Assembly: GCA_021770925.1 (NCBI GenBank)
Contig: JAETPY010000006.1
Span: 1 to 54,249 of the forward strand
Source: Erysipelotrichaceae bacterium
Lineage (GTDB): Bacteria > Bacillota_I > Bacilli_A > Erysipelotrichales > Coprobacillaceae
Direction of reading: 5' to 3'
Length of the DNA stretch: 54,249 nucleotides
Shown here: piece by piece, positions 46,450 to 54,249 of the stretch
How the letters are laid out: every line of letters starts with the position of its first letter
Position numbering within the stretch: the first letter of the stretch is position 1
The notes under the pieces: model-generated
Seen by the model: only the letters and a program-made list of their open reading frames with translations
Told to the model about the DNA's origin: nothing
The model's database searches: none
Position numbers and translations under genes: made by a program

Positions 46450-47493
46450 TTAATAACCATATTTTTGAATTTTATCTAACACTCTTTGTTTTTCACCACC
46501 ATCTAAAATCATTGGCTGATAATTATTTCTTCCTTTAACCGAAGAAATTGAACAGGGAATAATTTCATGACTATCTCCTATGTATTGACCATCTGTAAAA
46601 TTCATCGTAATAGAATAAATCATGGAATCTGTATCACTAGGATTACGATTACCTCCAAAACAAAAATTTCCTAAAGAATAGACAATCTGTTTACCATTAT
46701 ATTCTTCAACTCCCTGAACAACATGAGGATGAGAACCCATGACTAAATCAGCGCCACTATCTATTGTAAATTTTGCTAATTCTCGTTGATCACTATTAGC
46801 ATAATATTCACGTTCTATCCCCCAATGATAAAATACAACAACGGCATTAGCTCCCTGATTATTTTTTAAATCATTGATTGCTGCTTTTATCTCTGCTCTA
46901 CCTTTTTCATTATTCATTGATAAAGACATTGAACGATATCCTAAAAAACCAATTTTTATTCCTTTAACCTCTTTAACACACGCTGTTTCATAACCAAAGT
47001 AACCAATTTTCTTTTCATCTAATACTTGTTTAGTATCTTTCATACCTTGATCATAATAATCTTCTGAATGGTTGTTAGCTAACGATACAAGTTCAACACT
47101 GCCGCTAGTTAAAATATCCGCATATTCTTTAGGCCCGTTGAAAGGAAACTGCTTTTGTACATGAGACGTTGCGCTTGTTAGTGGACCTTCAAGATTAACA
47201 ATTGTCAAATCATCATTTTCAAAAATACTTTTAACATTTTTTAAAAAATACGCAGCATCATTTCCCTGTTTTACATATTCTTGATTAAATGAACCATCAT
47301 ATGCCTGTCCAGCATAATTTCCTAATGTACAGTCACCCGCAAAACTCAGTTTCACACTTGTTTTAACAGGTTCCTTTTTTTCTTCTATTTGTTTTTCAAC
47401 TTTTTTTTCTTTTTCATCAACATCCTTTTTATTAAAAACTGAACATCCAGCAACAAAAAACAGTACTATTAAACAAAATAATATTTTTTTCAT
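46450..47493 (-). CDS. CapA-family lipoprotein (poly-gamma-glutamate synthesis PgsA-like)
   Basis: 347 aa. A lipobox (LFFVAGC, Cys 17) after a short signal peptide predicts anchoring on the outer face of the membrane. A Lys/Glu-rich linker then leads to the metallophosphatase-like CapA domain: LSFAGDCTLG, VNLEGPLT, SLANNHSEDYYDQG, GSHPHVVQG and YSLGNFCFGG. CapA/PgsA proteins belong to the capsule poly-gamma-glutamate machinery in Bacillus, but lone copies without capB/capC, as here, are common and of unknown function. It faces the GNAT gene divergently. Confidence 0.9.
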   Translation of the reverse strand: MKKILFCLIVLFFVAGCSVFNKKDVDEKEKKVEKQIEEKKEPVKTSVKLSFAGDCTLGNYAGQAYDGSFNQEYVKQGNDAAYFLKNVKSIFENDDLTIVNLEGPLTSATSHVQKQFPFNGPKEYADILTSGSVELVSLANNHSEDYYDQGMKDTKQVLDEKKIGYFGYETACVKEVKGIKIGFLGYRSMSLSMNNEKGRAEIKAAINDLKNNQGANAVVVFYHWGIEREYYANSDQRELAKFTIDSGADLVMGSHPHVVQGVEEYNGKQIVYSLGNFCFGGNRNPSDTDSMIYSITMNFTDGQYIGDSHEIIPCSISSVKGRNNYQPMILDGGEKQRVLDKIQKYGY

Positions 47494-47588
47494 ATTCTTA
47501 TCACCCCTTTAGTTAAAGTATAACACACAATAATATTCTTTTACATTAAATAAAACTTTGTTATAATACATACTAGGAAGTGAAAATA

Positions 47589-48038
47589 ATGATAAAAGAA
47601 ATTAAAAATAAACTGGATTTTGATGAACTTTTAACTGAAAGTGATCCTAATATTAATTTAGTTAGAGATTATTTAGAAAATGGTAAATTATACGGTTATT
47701 TTATAAAAGAAGAACCAGTATCTTTTATTGCTGTTGAAATTATTGACGGTGAAGTAGAAATTAAAAATATCTTAACTTTAATCGAATATCGTGGTTGCGG
47801 CTATGCTAAAGCATTAATTAAATATGTTGAAGATATTTACAGTGCTTATGATACTTTTTTGATTGGTACTGCAAACTCAAGTTTGGAAAATATAACTTTT
47901 TATACTCGTTTAGGATATGTGTATAGTCACCGAATCGAAAATTTCTTTTTAGACTATTATCCAAAAGAAATTATTGAAAATGAAATGCAGGCAACAGATC
48001 TAATGTATTTTAAAAAAAGCAGGAAAGGATTAAATTAA
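47589..48038 (+). CDS. GNAT-family N-acetyltransferase
   Basis: 149 aa. The acetyl-CoA site motif IEYRGCGYAKALIKYVE and the surrounding strand-helix pattern (VSFIAVEIIDGEVEIKNILTL) mark a single GNAT domain; the C-terminus has NSSLENITFYTRLGY. The acceptor cannot be read from sequence. ATG 47589 is eight bases after AGGAAG, chosen over a GTG at 47580. It stands alone. Confidence 0.85.
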   Translation: MIKEIKNKLDFDELLTESDPNINLVRDYLENGKLYGYFIKEEPVSFIAVEIIDGEVEIKNILTLIEYRGCGYAKALIKYVEDIYSAYDTFLIGTANSSLENITFYTRLGYVYSHRIENFFLDYYPKEIIENEMQATDLMYFKKSRKGLN

Positions 48039-48278
48039 AAATATACTATAATTAGTTTCTACTAAATAAACTAAATTACAACATTCAATATTACATATGT
48101 AATGAATTTTAAAATTTGTAAAAACTTAAGATTTTAAATTTACACTTTCTTACATCCTAATCATTATTCAGCCTAACTATTGTCACTAAAAATTATCTCA
48201 ATAAATTTATCTGATTTTTTAATTATCAGTTTAATTTTTTATTAAAAAATACTACTATAATCACTATATTTATATATT

Positions 48279-48319
48279 AAAAAACGGTAAATCTAAGACA
48301 ATAAGATTAACCGCTTTTT
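48279..48319 (-). terminator. Terminator of the arginine-type transporter operon
   Basis: Minus strand AAAAAGCGGTTAATCT and AGATTTACCGTTTTTT around a nine-base loop, 20 bp after the aminotransferase stop. The rest of 48039-48337 is AT-rich with no gene. Confidence 0.75.
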
Positions 48320-48337
48320 AGTATATAAATCAATATA

Positions 48338-49450
48338 TTATTTTACTTTAGTATGTAACCATTTAGAAAATAATTCTAAACCTGCTTTAATATCTTCACT
48401 TTTATTTGCAAAACCAAACCGAAGATGATATTCCTGATTAAAACAAGCCCCAGGAACAAAAAATACTCCTGTATCCTTTTGCAGTTCTACACATAATTCT
48501 CTTGATTCAATTGGTAGATTATACTTTAGAAAAGCAATTGTTCCTGCTTCAGGTACTACACATTCAACTAAAGGCTCTTTTTTCAGCCAATCAATTAATA
48601 TTTGACGATTTATATCAATAATCATCTTACTTCTTTCTATGATTTTATCATAATTTTCAATAACTATTGACGCCAAATAATCATTTATATACCCAGTAGA
48701 AATAATATGATAATCCCGACGATCATTTATCATTTTAATAATCTCTAAATTAGCCTTGATCCATCCTACTCTAAGTCCTGCAAAAGAAGTAACCTTTGAT
48801 AAACTGCTCGTTGAAATTCCTAAATCATATAAATCGCTAACAGCTACTTCATCTTCTCCTAATCCTTGATAAACTTCATCACAAAGAATATATAGATCGT
48901 GCTTTTTAGCTATCGTAATCAGCTCTAATAAAAAATCTTTAGAAAACTTTGTACTTGTAGGATTATTAGGGTTGACTAAACAAATCATTTTAGTATTTTC
49001 TTTGATTTCCTTTTCGAAATCTTCAAGTTTAGGCAGCCAATTATTTTCCTCTTTTAAAGATACCAAACTTGTTTCAACTCCAAATGATTCAGGAAAAGAA
49101 TACATTTGTTGATAAGTTGGCGTAATCGTTATTAAATGATCACCTTTTTCTAATAATGAAACCAAGACCAGCTCATTAGCATTAATACAGCCATGGCTAA
49201 TCGTAATATTATTCAAATCACCTGTTTGATATAATTTAGCAATTCCTCTACGCAAACGTTCACTACCAATAATCGGACCATAATCTAACTTTGTAGCTAA
49301 TAAATTATTAACTAATTTTTCTTTATCCTCTACAAATTCTAATAAATCATTAATACACATTGAAGCAACACATGTCTCAGCCAGATTATAGCGATAATCA
49401 ACTTCATGCTCTGTCATCCAGGCTTCTACATCAAAAAAATCAATTTTCAC
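48338..49450 (-). CDS. PLP-dependent class I/II aminotransferase, linked to an arginine T-box operon
   Basis: 370 aa. Fold-type I aminotransferase: NPNNPTSTKF, CDEVYQGL (Asp that holds the PLP ring nitrogen), STSSLSKVTSFAGLRVGW with the Schiff-base Lys, and a late Arg in LRFGFAN for the carboxylate. The N-terminus (AETCVASMCINDLLEF) resembles the group around capreomycidine/arginine-acting enzymes, which I could not test. It starts with GTG 49450, sharing bases with the stop of the ATPase gene (TAGTG), so it is translationally coupled to the transporter. Placement after a CGC-specifier T-box suggests arginine or a related amino acid as substrate. Confidence 0.82.
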   Translation of the reverse strand: MKIDFFDVEAWMTEHEVDYRYNLAETCVASMCINDLLEFVEDKEKLVNNLLATKLDYGPIIGSERLRRGIAKLYQTGDLNNITISHGCINANELVLVSLLEKGDHLITITPTYQQMYSFPESFGVETSLVSLKEENNWLPKLEDFEKEIKENTKMICLVNPNNPTSTKFSKDFLLELITIAKKHDLYILCDEVYQGLGEDEVAVSDLYDLGISTSSLSKVTSFAGLRVGWIKANLEIIKMINDRRDYHIISTGYINDYLASIVIENYDKIIERSKMIIDINRQILIDWLKKEPLVECVVPEAGTIAFLKYNLPIESRELCVELQKDTGVFFVPGACFNQEYHLRFGFANKSEDIKAGLELFSKWLHTKVK

Positions 49451-50178
49451 TAATGCATCACCTTGCTTAAGAAATCTTTAGCCCGATCAGATTTAGGACT
49501 AGTGAAAAATTCTTTGGAAGAACTATCTTCAATTATCTTACCGTTTTCTAAAAAAACAACTCTATCTCCGACCGTTCTTGCAAAGCCCATTTCATGAGTG
49601 ACCACCACCATCGTCATGCCTTCTTTTGCTAATTCCTGCATTACTTCTAATACCTCAATAACCATTTCTGGATCCAAAGCACTTGTGGGTTCATCAAATA
49701 ACATCACTTCAGGATCCATACATAAAGCTCTTGCTATCGCAACTCTTTGTTTTTGACCTCCAGATAACTTGTTAGGATACTCATCCTTTTTATCCAATAA
49801 ACCAACTCGCTGTAATAGTTCACATGCTTTTTGATTAGCTGCCTGTTCATCCATCTGCAAGACTTTAACCGGTGCTAGAGTAAGATTCTCTAAAACTGTT
49901 TTATGAGGAAATAAATTAAAGTGCTGGAAAACAAACCCCATCTTTGCTCGAAGTGCTTTAAACGATTTAGGATCATTGCTGTTTAATAACTGATCGTTAA
50001 TATAAATTTCTCCTGATTCTGGAATTTCTAAGCCGTTAATACATCGTAATACTGTACTTTTACCGCTTCCACTTGGTCCAATCAAACATACGATCTCACC
50101 TTTTTTTATTTCTAAGGAAACATCATTTACAGCTTTCAAATTTTTAAATTGCTTAACAATATTCTTAACTTTAATCAC
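49450..50178 (-). CDS. Polar amino acid ABC transporter ATPase
   Basis: 242 aa, GlnQ/ArtP type. Walker [11 protein letters not shown]-loop [10 protein letters not shown], signature [15 protein letters not shown], Walker [16 protein letters not shown] and switch [10 protein letters not shown] are all intact. It pairs with the permease, which overlaps it by 8 bp, and couples translationally to the aminotransferase. Confidence 0.95.
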   Translation of the reverse strand: MIKVKNIVKQFKNLKAVNDVSLEIKKGEIVCLIGPSGSGKSTVLRCINGLEIPESGEIYINDQLLNSNDPKSFKALRAKMGFVFQHFNLFPHKTVLENLTLAPVKVLQMDEQAANQKACELLQRVGLLDKKDEYPNKLSGGQKQRVAIARALCMDPEVMLFDEPTSALDPEMVIEVLEVMQELAKEGMTMVVVTHEMGFARTVGDRVVFLENGKIIEDSSSKEFFTSPKSDRAKDFLSKVMH

Positions 50179-50851
50179 TTTCAGATAACTTCCTTTCTAT
50201 CTTTCTTGCAAAAAATGATGTTGTTAAAGTCATAACTAAATAAAAAACTGCTGACATTAATAACGGAGGAATTAAATTAAACGTATTAGCCCCTAAAATT
50301 TGAGCTGAATATAATAATTCTGTAGCTCCTAAAACAGAAATTAATGATGAATCCTTAATTAATGTAATAAATTCACTAACAATTGGTGGTACGACTCTTT
50401 TAAATGCCTGTGGTAAAATAACTAGTTTCATTGTTTGACTATAATTTAAACCTAAAACCTCGCAAGCTTCCCATTGACCTTTATCAACTCCCATGATTCC
50501 ACTACGAATTAGTTCTGTTGAATAAGCACCACTATTAATACTCATTGCTACTGCCCCGCAAATATATGGATCAGGTACAAATCTTTCACCAGTAATTGCT
50601 CTTACCATTAACGGAAAAGCAATATATAAAAATAAAATCTGTAATAACATTGGTGTACCACGAATCAATTCAACATAAATATTACCTATAATTCTTAAAA
50701 TCTTATGTTTAGAAATTTTTGCTGCAGCCCCTAAAACTCCTAAAATCAATCCAAAAACTAAAGCACAAGCGGCTAGCAGTAACGACTTACCAGCCCCTTG
50801 TAATAAAAAGATTAAATTATCTGCAGTAAAAAAATCAATTAATGCCTCCAC
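50171..50851 (-). CDS. Polar amino acid ABC transporter permease
   Basis: About 226 aa, five TM helices. The EAA loop [25 protein letters not shown] contacts the ATPase. GTG 50851 is preferred, eight bases after the GGGGAG at the binding-protein stop; another GTG at 50866 overlaps that gene. It is likely to act as a homodimer, as only one permease gene is present. Confidence 0.92.
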   Translation of the reverse strand: MEALIDFFTADNLIFLLQGAGKSLLLAACALVFGLILGVLGAAAKISKHKILRIIGNIYVELIRGTPMLLQILFLYIAFPLMVRAITGERFVPDPYICGAVAMSINSGAYSTELIRSGIMGVDKGQWEACEVLGLNYSQTMKLVILPQAFKRVVPPIVSEFITLIKDSSLISVLGATELLYSAQILGANTFNLIPPLLMSAVFYLVMTLTTSFFARKIERKLSESD

Positions 50852-50853
50852 AA

Positions 50854-51591
50854 TTATGCTCCCCACTTAGTCTTTAATTCCTGGTATTTATCTGATCCAA
50901 TAAAAACCTTTAAAGCTTCATTAATATCATCCATTAAATCCTGATTATTCTTATTAGTAATAATCAAATTTTCTTCTTCTAATAATGTCTCTTCTAACAT
51001 TCTATATCCTGCTTCTTTAACATAATTTTTAGCCACTGCTTCATCTAAAATAATTGCATCAATGCCACCTGAATTTAAAGTTTCAATTAAGACCTTAACA
51101 TCTTTAACTGCCTTAACATTAGCATCTTTAATTTCATTAGCAACACCTTCTCCAGTAGCTGCTAACTGTGCTCCAATATTTTTACCTTCTAAATCTTTAA
51201 CAGTCGTAATTGTACTATCACTGGCTACTAGCGCAACCTGTCTAGAATCATTATATTTATCTGACCAAACGACATTTTCCCAATCTTCATGATAAGTAAA
51301 ACCTGAAATACCTAAATCAATTTGATCAGCCACTAAACTAGTCGAAATAGTCTCAAAAGATAATTTTTTAAATTCATATTCATAATCATGCCCATTTTCA
51401 TTCATAATTCTAAATAGTTCTTTTGTCATATCAATATCAAAGCCAACCATTTCATTACCATCTAAAGATTCATATGGTGGATAATCTGGTGAAATTCCAA
51501 TTAAAACCTTCTTTTTTGAATTATTCCCACCACAAGCTGCAAGTGAAACAGCCATCATACATACTAACAATACTTTAAATAATTTTTTCAT
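50854..51591 (-). CDS. Polar amino acid ABC transporter substrate-binding lipoprotein
   Basis: About 245 aa. Start MKKLFKVLLV at 51591 after an AAAGGAAAGGG site; a longer frame from 51672 runs into the T-box. Signal peptide with lipobox (VSLAACGG) then a family 3 binding domain: LIGISPDYPPYESLDGNEMVGFDIDM, LSFETISTSLVADQIDLGISGFT and QLAATGEGVANE. The family covers arginine, histidine, glutamine and cystine; the CGC T-box favours arginine. Confidence 0.93.
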   Translation of the reverse strand: MKKLFKVLLVCMMAVSLAACGGNNSKKKVLIGISPDYPPYESLDGNEMVGFDIDMTKELFRIMNENGHDYEYEFKKLSFETISTSLVADQIDLGISGFTYHEDWENVVWSDKYNDSRQVALVASDSTITTVKDLEGKNIGAQLAATGEGVANEIKDANVKAVKDVKVLIETLNSGGIDAIILDEAVAKNYVKEAGYRMLEETLLEEENLIITNKNNQDLMDDINEALKVFIGSDKYQELKTKWGA

Positions 51592-51617
51592 TTTTCCCTT
51601 TCCTTTCTTATGCAAAA

Positions 51618-51646
51618 ATAAAAATCTCTTAGCCAAAGCTAAGAGA
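51618..51646 (-). terminator. T-box terminator
   Basis: Minus strand TCTCTTAGC-TTTG-GCTAAGAGA followed by TTTTTATTTTTG, between the T-box sequence and the binding-protein ATG. Confidence 0.85.
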
Positions 51647-51850
51647 CGAAATTTCCGCGGTACCACTCTCATTGATATAAAGAATTTATATCCCCTCTTG
51701 TCTGTAAAGTAGACTTACTGACCATCATACTATTAGTTCAAACAGTCCTCTTCAAAGTGCGGTTCATTTAATCTTGTTTACTGATCTTACACTCTCATCA
51801 GCTCGCTTAAAAACTCAATTAAACTACTCTCTTTATCAACGAGTTTATAA
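51647..51850 (-). ncRNA. T-box leader, arginine specifier (CGC)
   Basis: The minus strand carries the T-box core AGAGTGGTACCGCGG (51669-51655), the AGTA-type loop-E motif near the 5' end (GAGAGTAG), and in Stem I GAAC-CGC-ACTTTG where the triplet CGC (51761-51759) sits in the specifier position before A. The lower stem pairs AAAG with CTTT. The reading CGC (Arg) follows the usual GAAC-NNN-A alignment and is an inference. Uncharged tRNA-Arg should promote readthrough into the transporter and aminotransferase genes. Confidence 0.88.
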
Positions 51851-51861
51851 TATATATCTGT

Positions 51862-51889
51862 ATTATATAAAAAAACAATTTATTGTCAA
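51862..51889 (-). promoter_or_regulatory. Promoter of the T-box operon
   Basis: Minus strand TTGACA (51889-51884), 16-bp spacer, TATAAT (51867-51862), just upstream of the T-box Stem I. Confidence 0.75.
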
Positions 51890-51898
51890 CAGTTTTAA

Positions 51899-52153
51899 CT
51901 ATTTTATCTTAAGAAATTTATGATTAAAATGATCGATTTTTCTACTAATTTTCTTTAATATTTCATTATGGCTTTCTAATTCATTTAATGTTTCCTCAAG
52001 CATTTCATTGGTTTGATTAATCATTTCTATATTTTGACGATACCGCTTAGTATTCAAACGTTTCTTTTCATCACTTCGAAGCAGCATTAAACATCCTAAA
52101 ATCAATAATCCAAAAATTCCTACAATCATTAATAACCCTTTTATCATTTCCAT
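51899..52153 (-). CDS. Small membrane protein with coiled coil
   Basis: About 84 aa. An N-terminal TM helix (GLLMIVGIFGLLILGCLMLL) and a C-terminal ~50-residue coiled coil (INQTNEMLEETLNELESHNEILKKISRKI). The ATG at 52153, after AGCTGGTGAT, is preferred to the in-frame start at 52180. It faces away from enolase. Function unknown. Confidence 0.6.
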   Translation of the reverse strand: MEMIKGLLMIVGIFGLLILGCLMLLRSDEKKRLNTKRYRQNIEMINQTNEMLEETLNELESHNEILKKISRKIDHFNHKFLKIK

Positions 52154-52328
52154 ATCATCACCAGCTATAGTATACCACATTTATTTAATCTATCCAAAAT
52201 ATTTATAAATACAGTTTCATAATATAATCACATTTATATTTACATTATAACTCATTAAAACAAAATAACAATATTTGATTAAAGACGTTTAAAAGAGTTC
52301 ATAATAATTTAGAAGGAGTGATAAAATT

Positions 52329-53597
52329 ATGCCATATATTAATGATATATATGCAAGACAAGTATTAGATTCAAGAGGTTTTCCAACAATCCAGGTAGAA
52401 GTTACAACAAAAAGTGGTTTCTGTGGCAGTGCCATTGTTCCTAGCGGTGCATCAACTGGAAAATACGAAGCATTAGAATTACGTGATAATGATGATATGC
52501 GTTATCTTGGAAAAAGTGTATTTAAAGCTGTCAACAACGTCAATGAAACAATTAACCGATTATTAAAACAAAAAAATATTTTAGATCAACGTGAAATAGA
52601 TTTAGCTATGATTCGCTATGATAACACAGAAAATAAATCTAAATTAGGTGCTAATGCTATGTTAGCAGTATCTTTAGCGGTAGCCAATTGTGCTGCTAAT
52701 TACCTAGGTATTCCTTTATATCGTTATTTAGGAGGATGTAATGCTAAGATACTGCCAACACCAATGATCAACATAGTAAATGGTGGAAGCCACGCTACTA
52801 ATTCTCTAGATTTTCAAGAATTCATGATTATGCCAATCAGTGCTAATTCCTTTTATCAGGCTATGGAGATGGCTACAAACGTTTTCCATACCCTAAAAAA
52901 CATCCTTAAACAAAACAGTTTAGCAACTTCAGTTGGTGATGAAGGAGGATTTGCCCCAAACCTAGAAAGCAATGATGATGCTTTAGACCTGATTATTAAA
53001 GCAATTAAAGAATGTCATTTAGAACCTGGCAAAGATATAGCCATTGCTTTAGATGTTGCATCTAGTGAATTATATCAAGATGGTATTTATACGATTCACG
53101 GTCATAATTATACAAGTGAAGAATTAATCAAATATTATGAACAGTTAGTAAATAAATATCCAATTATTTCTATTGAAGATGGCTTGGATCAAGAGGATTA
53201 TGAAGGCTGGAAAAAACTTACTAGTAGATTAGGTGATAAGATTCAATTAGTAGGTGATGATTTATTTGTTACAAATACAAAACGACTGCAAGCTGGTATT
53301 GATGGACATTATAGTAATAGTATTTTAATTAAATTAAACCAGATTGGTACTCTAACTGAAACCATCGACTGTATTGAACTAGCACTTAAAAATAACATAG
53401 CCCCTATTATTTCCCATCGTTCTGGAGAAAGTGAAGATACTTTTATTGCTGATCTAGCAGTTGCTTTAAATATTGGACAAATTAAAACTGGTTCAATGTC
53501 AAGAAGTGAACGTATTTGTAAATATAATCGACTTTTAAAAATTGAAGACGACTTAGCAGGCAGCTCATATTATCAAGGAAAAATTAATAATAAATAA
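52329..53597 (+). CDS. eno: Enolase (phosphopyruvate hydratase), somewhat divergent
   Basis: 422 aa (about 430 is usual). It interconverts 2-phosphoglycerate and PEP. Catalytic and Mg2+ residues are in place: [21 protein letters not shown] (acid/base Glu), [32 protein letters not shown] (base Lys), [15 protein letters not shown] and [15 protein letters not shown]. The active-site loop reads [14 protein letters not shown] where most enolases have GGSHADNNVD-IQEF; the His is kept. AGAAGGAGTG precedes the ATG. A single gene, not next to other glycolysis genes, so it could be a second copy. Confidence 0.93.
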   Translation: MPYINDIYARQVLDSRGFPTIQVEVTTKSGFCGSAIVPSGASTGKYEALELRDNDDMRYLGKSVFKAVNNVNETINRLLKQKNILDQREIDLAMIRYDNTENKSKLGANAMLAVSLAVANCAANYLGIPLYRYLGGCNAKILPTPMINIVNGGSHATNSLDFQEFMIMPISANSFYQAMEMATNVFHTLKNILKQNSLATSVGDEGGFAPNLESNDDALDLIIKAIKECHLEPGKDIAIALDVASSELYQDGIYTIHGHNYTSEELIKYYEQLVNKYPIISIEDGLDQEDYEGWKKLTSRLGDKIQLVGDDLFVTNTKRLQAGIDGHYSNSILIKLNQIGTLTETIDCIELALKNNIAPIISHRSGESEDTFIADLAVALNIGQIKTGSMSRSERICKYNRLLKIEDDLAGSSYYQGKINNK

Positions 53598-53601
53598 TAT
53601 T

Positions 53602-53627
53602 TACGGCTTATCATTAAGCCGTTTTTA
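53602..53627 (+). terminator. Terminator of eno
   Basis: ACGGCTT-ATCATT-AAGCCGT followed by TTTTATATT, just after the stop codon. Confidence 0.85.
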
Positions 53628-53639
53628 TATTAATAACTC

Positions 53640-53990
53640 AAGTTTCGCAGTTCAGGTATCATCTGATCCAATCCTTCATAGAAGGACCGTACTCAGATAA
53701 AAGTATATATATTAAAATCAAAGTTATATTGATTTTTTCAATATAAAAGCATTCCTTGCAATATAAGTGTTTAAAATAATACAAATGGAGTGTACTTATA
53801 TCTTATCATCTATTTCAAAACTATGTAACTTGATAAATTCATTTTCTTCATCTTTTTATGAACCTGGTATTTTTAATGCTCTTGAAGTTAAAAAAGTATC
53901 CTCTCTTCTATCATATGCCTTGTCAATTCCAAACATAAAGAAAAATTACCAGGAAAAGACTGCATTTGTTGTTTTCTTAATATTTTAACA
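53640..53990 (-). pseudogene. Decayed coding stretch of unknown origin
   Basis: On the minus strand one frame reads AYDRREDTFLTSRALKIPG, then a stop, then KDEENEFIKLHSFEIDDKI; another frame ends FYEGLDQMIPELRNLSY (about 53635-53700). These look protein-like but are broken by stops, so this is probably a remnant gene. No family recognised. Confidence 0.35.
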
Positions 53991-54100
53991 GCTGTCATCT
54001 TTCTTTGGCTGCTACTGTCAGACATCTTTTCAATGATTATTACAAATTTTTAAAGTAAAATATATAATTCTTTTGTATATATTAATAGGAGATCTTTTTT

Positions 54101-54249
54101 ATGACAAAAGAATTTTATAATGATTTTAAAAACGATATCTTATTTAAATATTTACTCCATGATGACTTAGATCCTGACTGTATCTTTATGTTAAAACTCT
54201 TTATCGAAAATATCCTCAATATTAAATGTGATCACATCTCTGTCCTTAA
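54101..54249 (+). CDS. Rpn-type PD-(D/E)XK nuclease/transposase family protein, 3' truncated by the window
   Basis: 49 codons to the window edge. The start NDILFKYLLHDDLDPDCIFMLKLFIENIL matches the N-terminus of recombination-promoting nuclease (Rpn)/PD-(D/E)XK transposase-family proteins, which are common and repetitive in Erysipelotrichia. An AATAGGAG site lies about nine bases before the ATG. The catalytic domain is beyond the window, so activity cannot be judged. Confidence 0.6.
   Translation, partial: MTKEFYNDFKNDILFKYLLHDDLDPDCIFMLKLFIENILNIKCDHISVL

Noticed and set aside
53767-53988. Plus-strand 73-codon frame
   Set aside because: No ribosome site and low-complexity composition. The opposite strand carries the more protein-like, though broken, frame.

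Overview
The window is 54 kb of AT-rich Firmicutes chromosome. The gene set (single-chain PurL, AsnA, T-box and ZTP riboswitches, a PopT-type DUF368 protein, a PD-(D/E)XK transposase/nuclease fragment) and the base composition suggest a gut Erysipelotrichia-type organism (Coprobacillus/Thomasclavelia-like). That placement is inference; there is no rRNA gene here to prove it.

Region 1, about 106-12430, reads as one integrative mobilizable element inserted at the 3' end of guaA. An 11-bp repeat (TATTCGAACTC) lies at the guaA stop codon (12420-12430) and again at 106-116. Both ends carry matching TTATCAAAT-type direct repeats and a 13-bp inverted repeat. The guaA-proximal half holds the mobility module: XRE repressor, excisionase, tyrosine integrase, MobC-like protein, RepA-like ATPase, an oriT/repeat region and a MobV relaxase. 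The distal half is AT-rich cargo: an M42 aminopeptidase, a 33-codon Cys-containing peptide gene with its own promoter, a radical SAM/SPASM protein with a PqqD-like N-terminus, a SNF2-family helicase and a RES-domain protein. The peptide gene and its maturase are separated by a terminator-like hairpin, the usual layout of a radical-SAM RiPP locus. Its linkage to SNF2 and RES proteins on a mobile element is the most interesting signal in the window.

Region 2, 12419-33087, is mostly housekeeping: guaA-purA with a divergent LysR regulator, a CinA-like protein without its usual C-terminal domain next to a small FakA-middle-domain-like protein, two small genes in a gene-poor stretch, popT (DUF368), rarA, a MarR-controlled heterodimeric ABC exporter, a C_GCAxxG_C_C redox protein, an exported endonuclease/exonuclease/phosphatase-fold protein, proBA, a cysteine desulfidase and asnA.

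Region 3, 33335-46130, is a ten-step purine locus read leftward in the order fhs-purE-purC-purM-purN-purH-purD-purL-purB. A ZTP (pfl) riboswitch with a terminator precedes fhs. With guaA and purA nearby, most of the IMP, AMP and GMP pathway is in this window, but purF is not.

Region 4, 46450-54249, holds a CapA-like lipoprotein, a GNAT acetyltransferase, a T-box-controlled amino acid ABC transporter with an aminotransferase (the specifier reads CGC, arginine), a small membrane protein, enolase, a degraded coding stretch and the start of an Rpn-type PD-(D/E)XK protein cut by the window edge.
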